Part shown: piece after piece, positions 1 through 12,900 of the stretch
Numbering within the stretch: the stretch's first letter is position 1
How the letters are laid out: each line of letters begins with the position of its first letter
Source: Diospyros lotus
Lineage: Eukaryota; Streptophyta; Magnoliopsida; Ericales; Ebenaceae
DNA: 64,000 bases
Assembly (NCBI RefSeq): GCF_014633365.1
Contig: NC_068346.1
Location: forward strand, 14,281,030-14,345,029
Reading direction: 5' to 3'
The notes under the pieces: generated by a model
Databases searched by the model: none
Told to the model about the DNA's origin: nothing
The model's input: the letters and a program-made list of their open reading frames with translations, nothing else
Position numbers and translations under genes: made by a program

Positions 1-880
1 TGGCTTTTCGATTCCCGTGTACTATAATCCTTTCATCGATTAACATCCGATTGAGTAAGAGTCATGGATTGATTAAACTCACTAACTCGATAGTAATTCC
101 AAGATCTAGTGTGGTGTGATCAAGATGACACATCAAAACACATTCCGACATTAGAAATACATTTCTAATCATGTGTTTCATGGTCAGGGGTGTATACGAC
201 CACAACCACCATTGATTGTATAAGATGTTCATCTCCTGCTAGAGGTCGATGAATTCCAATAGTAATCACCTACCTTAATATGACACTACACATGAACCAC
301 ACAGTGCATTTTTCACTTAGTAACCGGATGGTTCTTAGCAACGACAAATCTTTGACACCGACATACAAGACAACTGTGTTGTCTCCGATCTAAGAACCAA
401 TAACACAATCGAAGCCAGTGACAAATCATAGATCGTCTCAGCCATGTGATCTATTACCTACGTCACATTCAATACATGTTTAACTAACATTTACCCACAT
501 GTTTACCATATCCATCTCATGGATTATGACATGCAATTCACTATCCTTTATTATTAGTATCTCATACTAATAAAATACAGTAACTTACATGTTAGTCCAT
601 AATTTCTCAATCATATCCATTTTCTAAGAAATCTAAGGATTGAAAATACTTTTAAGAAATTTTTAATCTAAAAGTATTTGTCATATATTATTAATACTTA
701 AAAATAAAACTATCATTAGGAAATATAAGGGCTTATTCATATAATTGATTTGAGAGGTATGAGTGAAGATATGATCTTAAAATATGAAATTATATTTTAT
801 TATATTTGTAAGAATTATATCATTAGTCTCATAATTACAATTTTCAGATACCATCTAAATATAGAATTAGGGCACTAACA
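1..880 (-). repeat. Truncated copia-type LTR, minus strand
   Basis: No coding potential. Read on the minus strand, it opens with TGTTAGTGCCCTAATTCTA near 880 and runs out of the window at base 1. Its minus-strand text near bases 1-60 (GATGAAAGGATTATAGTACA) aligns with GATGGAAGGATTATAGCACA at about 40318 on the plus strand, and the preceding phrase (about GAGTTAGTGAGTTTA) also matches. It therefore belongs to the same LTR family as 39491-40560 in opposite orientation. Whether it is a 5', 3' or solo LTR cannot be told because one end is missing. A second TGTTAGTG at 895 makes the boundary uncertain by 15 bp. Confidence 0.6.
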
Positions 881-895
881 TTATAAACACTAACA

Positions 896-3000
896 GAAGA
901 CTATACCCATACCATCCAATCTTTTTAATCCACACCCTCACTGTTCAACCTCCCATTCCTCTACACCATCACCATCTGGATTGTCTTTTGTTGCTATGAT
1001 TGGTACGTCCTTACCATTCAAATTGTCTTATTTGGCAAAATTTCTAAAGGTTGGAACCCAAAATTGTTGTATTCAATCGAATCCCGTTTGTGATTGGTAG
1101 AACGTTTATGACCAAATCCTATTTTCTTCGACAATGTCTTCGAGTGAATCCTTGTTGCAATCAGCGATCTCTTCTTCCTTTGCATCGTCGATCAAATCCC
1201 CATTACTTTTTTGTGTAATCCAAGAACATAACAATCCACTACAAACAAAGTATAAGTTCATTAAACATGATACACTTCAAAAGAAAACTAATTAGTCATT
1301 TTTCTAACATTTGCCACATATCATGTTCTTATTTGCATGACCATGGTCTTAGCTGATGAACCCAATCCACACAAATATGTCTCCAATTAAGGGTTAAGAA
1401 TACAATGAACATTTTGGGCCTCATGGTTGGACGAGGAAATCAAGTTGTTCAAATACATATTTTGGCTTTTATAACTGTATGTTTTTTTATTTAAATATCA
1501 AAATTTTTTGTTATTTCAATTATACCCTTAAATTATGTAATTTTGAGTTAATTTAACTCTTACATTGTGATATTTTTTTTTATATAAACACTCGAATTTT
1601 TCGTTATTTCGATTACACTTTTAAACTATACATTTTTGGTCAATTTAACTCATTCTAAAAAATAATATTCTATGTGATTAGTGTATCTAACACTTGTATT
1701 AATTAGATATGCAACAAAATGCACATTAAATATCATTTTTTTTATAAATCATTATTTTAAATATGTTTTGCAAACTTATAAATTAAATAAATAATAAATA
1801 TTTTCATATATAATTAAAGAATAAAGTATTCAAATACCAACAGAAAAATAGAGATTTTTTTAAACAAAAAACTACATATAATAAAATTGAAACAACATAT
1901 AACTATCACTAATTGAAATAGATAACATATATAAATTTAATTTTAATTTATTTTTATAATTGACATATTTATTACATTTTTTTAAAAATATAAATAAATT
2001 ATTAGTTGATTAGATAGTTTACAACATGATATATTTATTATGAATTAATAAAATTATTTGAATGGTAAAAATAAGATGTAATAAATATATTTTATATAAA
2101 AATAAAATAAAATTTATCCCATTTATTAGGATAGTAATTACTATTATTATTTATTTATATATAACATTTTCTAATTAGAAGAGAGTAATTTTATAGCTAA
2201 GATAAAAAGATCTAAGAATCGTCTTAAAAGAAATTAATTTTGTCCTATTTGTATTTAATGAAAAAGAAAATATCAGCTACAGAAGCCATTAACACGATGG
2301 ACGCAACATGCAATCCCCACCTTCCATTGCCGCCATCTTTGCGGATATCCGAACCGTTGCTCACAAATCGTTTTCAACCCAATCAAATTACTGAAGTGAC
2401 CCCGGTTCGCAAGAAAACGCCCCCGTCCCCCGAGCCGAGGGGAAAGTGACGATGGGCAATCGCGTCATTTAAGAAGCGAGCCCTCGGGTTCTTCCCCTCA
2501 CCCAACGGACAAAGGCTTCCCCACCCGGTCACTACCTGTGCGCCACTGCGCACGTTAGCTGTCTCCACAATCATTATTTCCCTTCCCCAAGCCAGAAACT
2601 ACAAAACCGTCCATTTAAATATTTATTGCGCCCTAAGCTTAACCTACACCTGCCCTTTTTATCTCTCCAGTAATTTGTTACGCTGTGGTCGACCTCCTAT
2701 GCCTGTCCGTGGGCTCTCAACCATTTCTTCTAACATTTTAACGTAATGAATCAAATACAAACTTTTTGTACTTGTATTTTATCTGATGATAAATCTTAAT
2801 TTAATATCCACACTCAATTCGACTTAAATGAAAAGCATCTTTATTAAAAAACTTCAAATTGAGGTCATTAAAAAATTATTATTATAATCAAAATAGCATT
2901 TTTATTTATTAAATTAAATTTGAAGAGTGACTATGAGTCTAACTAGTCTTGAATTGGATAAATTATTTGATACATAACGAATTAACATTATGTTAATCCA
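896..3000. other. AT-rich intergenic DNA, no gene recognised
   Basis: At about 1140-1200 the minus strand has a short open stretch (reading DDAKEEEIADCNKDSLED) ended by stops. It could be a decayed coding relic but I cannot place it in a family. Bases 1480-1690 hold two diverged copies of a roughly 100-bp AT-rich unit containing TTGTTATTTC and GTTAATTTAACTC-like phrases. Bases 1700-2200 are very AT-rich. Bases 2300-2600 are GC-richer with no convincing reading frame. I see no gene here. Confidence 0.4.
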
Positions 3001-3002
3001 AC

Positions 3003-3470
3003 AATTATGTTTTTTTTATAAGACCAATCTTATTATATGGTTCAGAATGTTGGGTAGTTAAATACAAATATGAGTAAAAAACGAGTGTAACGGAGATGAT
3101 GATGTTAAGATGGATGTACAGTCATACAAGAAAAGATAAAATTAGAAATAAAATTATTCGTAATAAGGTAGTAGTAGTGTCAATCAAGAAGAATATGGGA
3201 GAGCTTATACTAAGATGGTTTGATCATGTGAAAATGAGACCAAAAAATGTTTATATGAGGAGAGTTGATAAAATGAAACAATTAGTCAAAAAAAGAGTTA
3301 GAGATAGATCCAATAAGACTTTGAGAGAGACATTAAAGCTTAATATGAAGTGTATGGATCTAAATGAAAATATAACAAAAGACAAAAATACATGAAAGTT
3401 TAGAATTTATATAACCGACCTCACGTAGTGAGATAAATATTGGATATGTTGTTATTATTGTTGTACAATG
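3003..3470 (+). pseudogene. L1-type LINE reverse-transcriptase 3' end
   Basis: The translated text shows the C-terminal signature of plant L1 LINE ORF2: LLYGSECW, then MMMLRWMYSHTRKDKIRN, then LRWFDHVKMRP, then a basic stretch up to the stop near 3394. The DNA ends with a TTG/TTATTATTGTTG-rich tail at 3450-3470, which is typical of these elements. There is a stop codon between the first two blocks (about 3076), so the copy is dead. Only about 0.45 kb of a much longer element remains, the usual 5' truncation. It lies 200 bp upstream of the ORP promoter. Confidence 0.8.
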
Positions 3471-3627
3471 TAAAGTGAAAAATGGCAATCCTCGTTAAAA
3501 AATCTAAAATTGATGGAAAAATATTGATAAATAAGCTAAAATAATAGTGGCGCAATTGAATTGAGGAATCAGGAGGAGTCCGTATGGATAGAGCCATGGG
3601 GAACACCACATCTTAGATCTACCCGTC

Positions 3628-3669
3628 TTCTCTCTTTCTCTCTCTCTGCGTGTGTGAGTGTTTATATAT
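3628..3669 (+). promoter_or_regulatory. Putative core promoter of the ORP gene
   Basis: A pyrimidine-rich patch (TCTTCTCTCTTTCTCTCTCT, 3628-3647) is followed by a TATA box, TATATATG at 3663-3670, about 300 bp upstream of the predicted ATG at 3972. This is a Y-patch and TATA arrangement common in plant promoters. The transcription start would be near 3695. No transcript evidence is available. Confidence 0.5.
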
Positions 3670-3971
3670 GGGAAGCGTGGTGACTGCACTGTTTACATAC
3701 TGAAATTACTACTGAGCAGTGAATTAAATTGGATCTGTCACTCGTCGCCTCTCCGTCGTCGCTCTCATCTGCAGCTCCTTTATTGCCCTCAACTGTAACC
3801 AAACCAGCCGATCTACATCCCTCCGATCTCATTCTTATGTCATTTCAAGGACTTTCCGGCCTCCGATCCCCTTCCGACCGCGATCTCTCCCCTAAACGAC
3901 GCCGTTACGGAGATCGCGCCGCGTTGTCCTCCAGCCGCATTCAATGCGATCTGTAGCCACCCGCCGTTGAG

Positions 3972-6900
3972 ATGAATCCGCTCTGCTGCATTGCTCCGGT
4001 CTCGATCGAGCGCGATAGAGCCAATCCGGCGGTGGTGAAGCCCACGGCTCAGCTCGGGTTCGAGAGTTCTGTGAAAAATGTGGCGTTTGGTTCGAAGCCT
4101 AGCTTTTCGACTCAGGCTTCGTCGGTCGGCGCCGATTCGGACGGACTCTGTGCTGCTTTGAGTCACGAGGCCGAGGAGAGTGTGGTCGAGCCGAGAGATT
4201 CCAAGGTTGGCGGCAGTGTGGCTGGGGTTTTGTACAAGTGGGTGAACTATGCCAAGGGTTGGAGGGCGAGGTGGTTCATGCTGGAAGATGGAGTGCTTTC
4301 GTACTACAAGATTCATGGCCCGGATAAGATTGTGATGAGTCCTTCGAGGGAGAAAGGCGTGAAGGTCATCGGAGAGGATTCTCTGAGGTATATGAAAAAA
4401 TCCAGCTGGAGCAGCAACAATCGATTTGGTGGTTCTGCTAAGCAATGGAAGCCCTTTGGGGAGATACACCTGAAGGTCTGTTCTGTTCTTTTAGTTTGAT
4501 TTCCATCTCAATTAGAGTACACGCGTTGAGATGTGTTTTTATTTTCATCTGCATACATATCTTTGATTTACTCCTTTATTTTTCTTTGATTTATTGTCTA
4601 CCGAGAAAACGAAACGGAAACATGGAATGCATGCAGCCATGTCTATACATACTTTCACAAATCACACGTGAAGGACAAGCGCATTGATCTGCTGAACTTT
4701 TACGTTGTGTTTGGTTTTTGAATTTGTTGTAAGAATATGAGAGATAAAAAACATAAATGGGAGATGCTTTAAATTTATTAGTTTTGTCATTTTGCTTCGT
4801 TGGGCTGGGAAAATCAATGATAAAAGTATATGCTCTTAGCAAGCTTATTTTCTATTGTCTACGTGTACATGATTCTGTTTTGAAGTTAGTTAGAAGTTTG
4901 TTATGCAGGCATATAAAAACACAAGAATCTATGTGTTCAGTTAAATACGATCAGAAATTAATTATTCTGTGTGTTCTTTCTTTTCTTCTTTCTTTTCATT
5001 CTCTGTTCAATTCTCAATTTCTTTTACAACCAGAACAATAAATATGGATAGGTATTTTTTAAACAATTCAGTTTCAATTTGCTTAGCCATATCTAAGTGA
5101 GTAGGAACACGTATAATTTCCTTTTTCCTTTATTTTTCTAAAGTTATACGAGATCCAAAAATTGCATTAGTGATAGGCACTCATACCATACTGAACTTTC
5201 TGCTTTGTTGGCCAACAAAAAGAACAAGTTAAATTGTGGAAATGTGATGTCCTATACATTGTTGTTAAAATCCCGATTTTATGCGTACGATTTTACGATT
5301 CGAAAACCCCCAAACGATTCAAGTCCCATGTAAAATCCAATTTGGGATAAAATCCTATAAAATCTCTATTTTACATGTACGATTTTACAATTTTACGCTT
5401 CAGAGATCCCCAAACGATTTTACGATTCAAAGACCTCCATTGATTTAAGTTGTAATTTAGAGTATGCTTCCAACGTCTCAATGTCACATAGCATCTGACA
5501 TTGGAACTTATGCAATGAATTGTTATATTTTGCCTCTAAATTGGAACTTGATTTAACATTGATTGCATAAGTTCCAATGTCACATAGCATCTAACATTAA
5601 TTGCATAAGTTTCAATTTACTTGATTTAAATTATAATTTTTACTTGATTTAACATTGATTGCATAAGTAAATCAAGACAAACAAGTAATTAATTAATGGA
5701 CCACTCAACTCCAAATCGGGATATTACTTGATTTAATCAATTTTAAATCAAGAAAAATTGCAATCTAAATCTAATGGAAGACGTTAGAAGCATCCTCTAA
5801 AGAATTTTAAGCTATATTTTATCTCTAAATTGCCTATATCAACCTGCTAGTTTTTGAGCTATATTTTGGAAATATCATCTTTTGAATTATAATAAGGAAT
5901 AATTAGGTTATTAAATGATATTAATTCATTTTCTACAAAATTATGTTATTATAAACATATATTTACAAAAATTAAAGGGTATTTTTAATTATCTCTAAAA
6001 TCTTACGATTTTACGATTTGATTTTACGATACGATTTTATGGACCCTTTGTCGATCCCACTTAAAATCCCGATTTTAACAACCTTGGTCCTATAAGTTGA
6101 AGGTGATCATAACTCCTGTAGCTTTTCAGCAAAATAAACAGATGATCTTTAGCTACAAACTGAACTCTCTCTTCAGAAGTTAGTCAAAAATATTAGTTAC
6201 TGAACCTATGAAGCAAACAGAAGATGGTAATAAACTTAATAAGAAATATTAGGAAACTGCTTGTAATTTGTCAAAGGAAGCTGATTACTTGGAAACAGGA
6301 TTGTATTCCGGGATCTCCTCCACTTTAGGCTAGACATTTTGTACAGAAGTAGGGTCTAGAACTCAAAGTTGAGATGTGATGATGACAGAAGTTAAAATAG
6401 GTGCTGCAGTATTAAAAAAGTGTTGTTCCTTGGCCCTTAATAACAGGGAAACTTTTTGCTGATGTTATAGTTTAGAAGATAAAATGACAGGACATTTTTG
6501 TTAAAGTAACCTCATTTATGTGTAGATGTGGAACCCTAGTTGTGGCTTGAAGGAATAAACCACTAAAGAAGTCTGCCCTACTGGAGTGTTTGGGCACGAA
6601 AAATTTACTAGCTGTTAACTCTTGCCTCAAACCAATTTCAGTGGGCATAAAAGAAAAAAAAAGAAAGAAAACCAATTTCAATGACTTCCATGTTGTCCTA
6701 GATCAAATAATTTGAGATATAGCAGATTTGCCCTCTATTGTCGCCACTGAACCCTGAGACGAAGACATAGAAAAATATTGTACAGTAGGGGTTAATGCTT
6801 CATCGTATGATTGCTTAAAGTTGTATCAACTTGGATATTTGCTCCCTTTCTTGAGTCTCTGGATGTGATTGGTATGTTTTAACCTTGAGATACCATGCCA

Positions 6901-9900
6901 TTTCTATAATGTGTTCCTCCAACCCTTATCTTAGATTCTAACCTCCTATAGACAAATTATACATTTTCCTTTGTATCTCAGCATGATATATTTGTTGTTC
7001 TACATTTCTAATTTGCAGTATTGTTTTGAAGAACACATGTCTATAATTTTATTCAGTTGGTGTGCAATTCTATGCTTTTGAACATATTTTTGATATTTTT
7101 TTTTATGGATGGTTGCTTAAATGATAATTAATACCTTTTATAGGTTTCTTCAATTCGGGCTAGCAAGTCAGATGACAAAAGGCTGTCAATATTTACGGGG
7201 ACAAAAACTCTTCACCTCCGCTGTCTAACTAAAGAGGATAGAGCTGCATGGATTGATGCCTTGCTAGCTGCTAAAGATCAATTCCCCAGAGTTTTGACAA
7301 GCATTGATTTTGCACCATCTGAATACACTGCAGTTTCAACTGATAAGCTACGATCACGATTATTACAAGAAGGCATTAGTGAAATGGTGATAAAAGATTG
7401 TGAGTCTATCATGCTATATGAACTCTCTGAGCTGCAAAATCAGTTGAAAGCTCTTCAACTTAAACACATTATGCTGCTGGACAAACTAAGGCAGTTAGAG
7501 GCAAGGCATTTTTACTTATGGAGACTAGTTTGAATATTTTTTTAATTAAACTGAAGAAGATTAAATGATTGTGCTAGGCTAACTTGGTTCCTTTTGGTTA
7601 TTAAGCCTTGTTGAGCCCATATATCTTGCATTTTCTTGTGGGGTCATCATACTTACTGGTATCATCTTTAAAATGTCGGCTATGCATACTGTACAATGTT
7701 GCAATTTCTAAAGAAAAGAAAATGCTAAATGTGTTTCTGAAGAAGTGGAGACACTCAAAGAAGTCACCCTATTGTGCTGAACATCATGTTGGATTTCAAT
7801 ATTTTTTTTAGACACTCCTATATGTGTGTTCGACTTGTCCAAGTCCATGCTAGTATGTTTGTTTTATTTTATTTTTTTAACTAAGGGATACTTGGGAAGA
7901 CCTTGTTCATTCTGAGATCTGTCATGTCCATTGTTTAATCTGATTAGAACCATGTTATAATTTTAAACATAAATAAAAATCAGTTATAAAGAAAGAACAA
8001 TGTGCATGCATATTTATTAATGCTCTCTCTGTTCGACTGAACAATATTGATGGATATTTATTAATGCTCTCTCTGTTAGGCTTCTTAATTGTAAAAATTG
8101 TTATTTCCAAAACTTTTCCTTGAAAGAAATGTTTCTAATATATTTATTAAAAACTTTTTATTCATACTTCCTATCACATAAAATGTAAGTTCTGTTCATA
8201 TGTAGGCATTGAGTATATACTTTATTATTTAACGGGTCCCTGACTGTGTCTAAAATTCTCAAAAATTACCATATCAACGTATGTTTGTGGTGAGGCGTTT
8301 CACAGCCCTTGTGGGATCTGTGCCTTTTAGAATGTTTCAGTCCTGGAACTAGTTTTCTGCCAATGCACCTTTGTCTTTTTTTCTTCTTATGATAGGTACA
8401 CCTATGTGTGCGATGTCTAGAAGAGCAAAAAATGTCTAATTAAGAAAATTCTGTTGATGTGCTCTCCTGCATTGTGCTCTTAAAACTTGTCCTCCAGATT
8501 GCCATTGGTTTTGTATATTCCTTTGCCTGTAACCTCTCTGTTGAGCTGTTGACACCCAAATGATTTATTACATCTATCAGTGAGTCCTAAAATGCAGAGT
8601 GAGCGAGAAAGCCTGAATGAAGAAAGAGTTTAAATGTTTCATTTCTGTTTTTGACAGTTTCAACTCTTTGATTCTTGAAAGAAATCTTGCATATAGATTA
8701 AAGTTTGAGTTAAAGAATAATTGATCACTTTTTATATGCATTATGCAGGGATGTGGTTTGTATTATATTGTGCTAGAATTCCATTGCGGAGTTCATAAAT
8801 GATTATTGTAAGTAAAGGTATTGCCTTATGGAATTCTGGAAAATAGTATTTCTATATAACCTTGTCAAATGCTGTCAAAAGTTTTTCATGTCATATTGAA
8901 AGGAATGGATTTGAACCATGAAAAAGATGCGTGACCTCTGATTTAAAAGAAGATACAGCCCCAGGAAGAGTTGTTTATAAACAAGGATTCATGAGATGAA
9001 TCCAACTTACCAAACCTACTGTTTCATTGAGATGGTTGACCCCTTTTAGCCTTTTATATTTATTCCTCAAACTTGATTCAAATTAAAGGTAGTCCATTCA
9101 TGGTGCAAGGAACTTGGATGCTTCCCCAAAGTATTTGTAGTAATCAGAGATTTTGTTACATGCAACTTAAGTTTGGTCCTCCTTGGTGCTTTCCAATAGA
9201 TTCACTGAAAAGAATTTAACTATTTATGCCTCCATGATATTGAAATTGGTTGGTTGAAATTATATGCTTTTCCATTATTTCTATTTATTTGAAAAAGTTC
9301 ATTTATGCTGTGTCTATCTCTAACCATTTTATATGTTTTCCATCTAACATTTATTTCACATACTAGCAAGCACTGAAAACTTTCTTCAAGGAATAAGTTA
9401 TTCCATTTTCTTCTTGCAACTTCATTTGCAGACAGAGAAAATTGAGTTGGAAGCAACTGTTGTGGATGAAACAAAGGAGCGTAAGTCATTTTGTGTAGAA
9501 GGGAATGGAAGATTCAGTGGTCAGTTCTTTTGCATCAATCTTTAATGATTTTGTCTATCAAATAGAAATTTTGTTAAACCAAATCTGATAACATTTTGTC
9601 TTTGATATAATAGTGTATATACATATATTGTACTCTACACTTGTATTACATTAGTACAATTGTATTACACTTGTACTGCTCAGTTACTTCCTGTATGTAT
9701 TTGACTCAATATTAATAAAACACATACAAAATATTCACTCATAGGGTTTTTCATGGTATTAGAGCATAAACCCTTGAGTCCTACTGTGTTTCTCTTTCCA
9801 AAAACGTCTATGCTCGATTTTCTCTCTCTTCCCGCACCTGTCCAGGCTTGTTCACCCACTTCTGGTGATGTTTCAGAGATCCACTCACACCATTGTACTC

Positions 9901-12900
9901 AACAAGGTTTGATCAGCTTGACCTCGGAAGCTCGTTGCCAGAATCGCCGCTATGTGCCACCACGCGTTGCCTCTTCCGTTGCTTGCGCCACATCATCCAA
10001 CCCTAGATTTGATGATGTCGACCTTTGATCTCGTTTTTTGGTGGTCGGTCTCTCGTCCGTCGCAACCCTGTTCCATTCATTAGATTTGTCTTGTCTAGCC
10101 TCGATGTCTCCTCTTTGTCATAGATCCATTGTCGATTGTCGTCACTCTACTCCCTGTACCATCACCATCACCATCATCGTTGCTAAGCTCCCTTCCGACA
10201 TCGACCGTTTTCGCTTGTGCACAGATCTACTCCCGTCAAATAGGTAGTCTGTTCACTTGTCATAGTCAAAGCATTCCTGCTTTAGTCACACTACTGCGAC
10301 CATCACTTTGTAGTCATTTGCTGCTCTAGAATACTTAGAGCTGCCTTCCACCCAAATCATGTCTAGCACTAGTTCTTCTGTTGATTTAGGTTCCAAATTT
10401 GGTACTTTCTCTTTGATTATCACTCCTTCTCCGGCCATTACTTGTGAAAAGTTGATTGGTAGTGCCCATTATATGTCTTGGGCTGCATATGTTGAATTAT
10501 GGTTTTTGGGTCAAGGATATGAGGACCATTTGACTAAAAAGGTAGATGATATTCCTCTAGCTGAACAAGCTACTTGGAGGAAAGTTGATGCTCTCCTTTG
10601 CAATTTACTATGGCAATCTATTGACCCTAAACTTTATGTTATTTATAAAGCTTATAGGACTTGTTATCAGTTATGGACCATGGCTAAGACTCTTTACACT
10701 AATGATATCCAATGGTTCTATAATGTTGTGTTTAACATGGTTCACTTGAAGTGACACAATCTCGACATGTTTGAGTTTATTGGCAAACTTGAATCCCTTA
10801 AAGAGGAGTTTAATTCTCTCATGCCCGTTGGAACTAAAGAGGAGTTTAATGTTGAGGAACAACTGCAACAGAGAGACGGGTTTTTTATGGTCCTAGGGTT
10901 GATCGGACTTAGACCTGAACTCTCTCTAGTTTGAGATCAAATCCTAACCAGTCCTATCGTTCCATCTCTAAAGGATATTTTTGTTCTATTGCTTCATGTC
11001 TCTTCTCCAATCACAATGCCAGAGAGCCCTTCCATCGACTTTTTAGCTTTGGCCTCTCACATTAGTGCTCGAGGAGAGCAAGGAGGAGGATGGAATGGTA
11101 ATTCAAACAGAGGAAATCGCCCCAAATGCAATGATTGTCACTGGTGGGGTCACACTCGAGAGAGTTGTCATAAATTTCATTGCCGACCTCCTTGTGCTGC
11201 TAATGTGGTTCAGGCAGTGTATCCTGACTCTTAGTCCTTGTAGTCCTTGCCATCTCTTCTCTTGACTGGAGCTGATTATGACGAATATCTTCGATATCAA
11301 GCCTATGAGTAGTCTACATCCTTTGTTGCTTTGGTCGCTCATATTGGTAATTTTGTTGCTTGCCTCACTTAGTCTTCCTCACATGGCCCTTGGGTTCTCG
11401 ATTTTGGTGCATCTGACCATATATTTGGTAATTGTATTTTCTCCCATCTCAATCATTTCCCATGTCTTCCTTGTGCCGGTCTTGCCAATAGCTCTAAAGC
11501 GGTTTCCAATGGCATTGGTTAAGCTCAACCCCTTCCTTCATTAGCTTTGGATTCTGTTCTTTATGTTCCTAGATGTCCTTTTAATAGTCTCTCTATTATT
11601 AAACTAACTCGTGCTCTTAATTGTTCTATTACCTTTGTTGGTAATTTTGTTCTTGTGTAAGATCAGGGTATTGAATTGATGATTGGTATGACGCGAGTCA
11701 TAGGGATTTTACCATTTTTCCACATCTCCATCACCAATTTCTGGCACTTCTATTGAGAACTCTTATCCACAATCGCTTGGCGCATCCGAGCCTTTCCAAA
11801 CTCTAGAAGATGGTTTCAGGTCTTTCTAGTTTGTCTTCTTTAGATTGTCAGTTATGTTAGGTTGGTAAACATTGTCGTACTTCGTTTCCAAAGCTTTTCA
11901 ATAATTGGGTTGCATCCCTCTTTGAATTGGTTCATACTGAAGTTTGGGGTCCTAATCGTTTCCTTTCTATTTTTAGATTTCAATATTTTGTAACCTTCAT
12001 TGATGACTAGTCTCACTACACTTGGTTATTTTTAATGAAAAATCGTTTTGAATTATTCTCTATTTTTTAAGCTTTGTTGTGCTGAAATTTAGACCCAATT
12101 TCAAGCTTCTATATGTGTGTTGCGCAGTGATAATACCTGTGAATATTTTTCTGCTCCTCTCACTACATTTATGTCTTCTCAAGGTATTCTTCGTCAGTCT
12201 TCTTATGTTCATACACCTCAACAAAATGGAGTTGCGGAGCGTAAAAATCACCATCTCATTGAAATTGCCTACACTCTTTTGCTCCATCATAGTGTCCCTT
12301 CTCGTTTTTGGGTTGATGTGGTTCTTACTACTTGTTATTTGATTAATCACATGCCTTCCTCTATCTTGGAGCACCAAACTCCACACTCCATTTTATTCCC
12401 TCCTCAGAACACCTATCTTGTTTCCCTTTGTGTCTTTGGTTGCACTTGTTTCGTTTATGATCTAACCCCTGGGCACAACAAGCTTTCTACCAAGTTCATT
12501 AAGTGTATCTTCCCAGGCTATTCTCTCGACACTCGACGTTACTTCATCTCTGCTGACGTTACCTTCTTCGAGTCTTCTCCCTTCTTCCTTTCCCTTACTC
12601 CTGAGTAGGGGTGGTAATACGGGTTGGTGGGTCGTAATCGTGTCGTGTTGAGACACACGTATGATACGTATCAGGCTAATCCGAACACGACTCGTTTAAT
12701 AATCGTGTCAAATTCCTTAAACTCGAACACGACACGTTTATTAAACGTATAACACGACACGACCTGTTTAACTAAACGTGTCGTGTCGTGTAACTTGTTA
12801 ACCTGTTTAACCCGTTTAATTTAAACAGGTCGTGCTGTGTCACATGTTAAACGTGTTATTTAGTTTTAAACGTGTTATTTCGTGTATAATTGTGTTAACG

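Noticed and set aside
3729..3956. Upstream open frame before the ORP gene
   Set aside because: Begins without an ATG in the 5' UTR; contains no domain and ends before the true start.
7608..7811. Small open frame in ORP intron 2
   Set aside because: No similarity, no splice or start context, low-complexity lysine-rich end.
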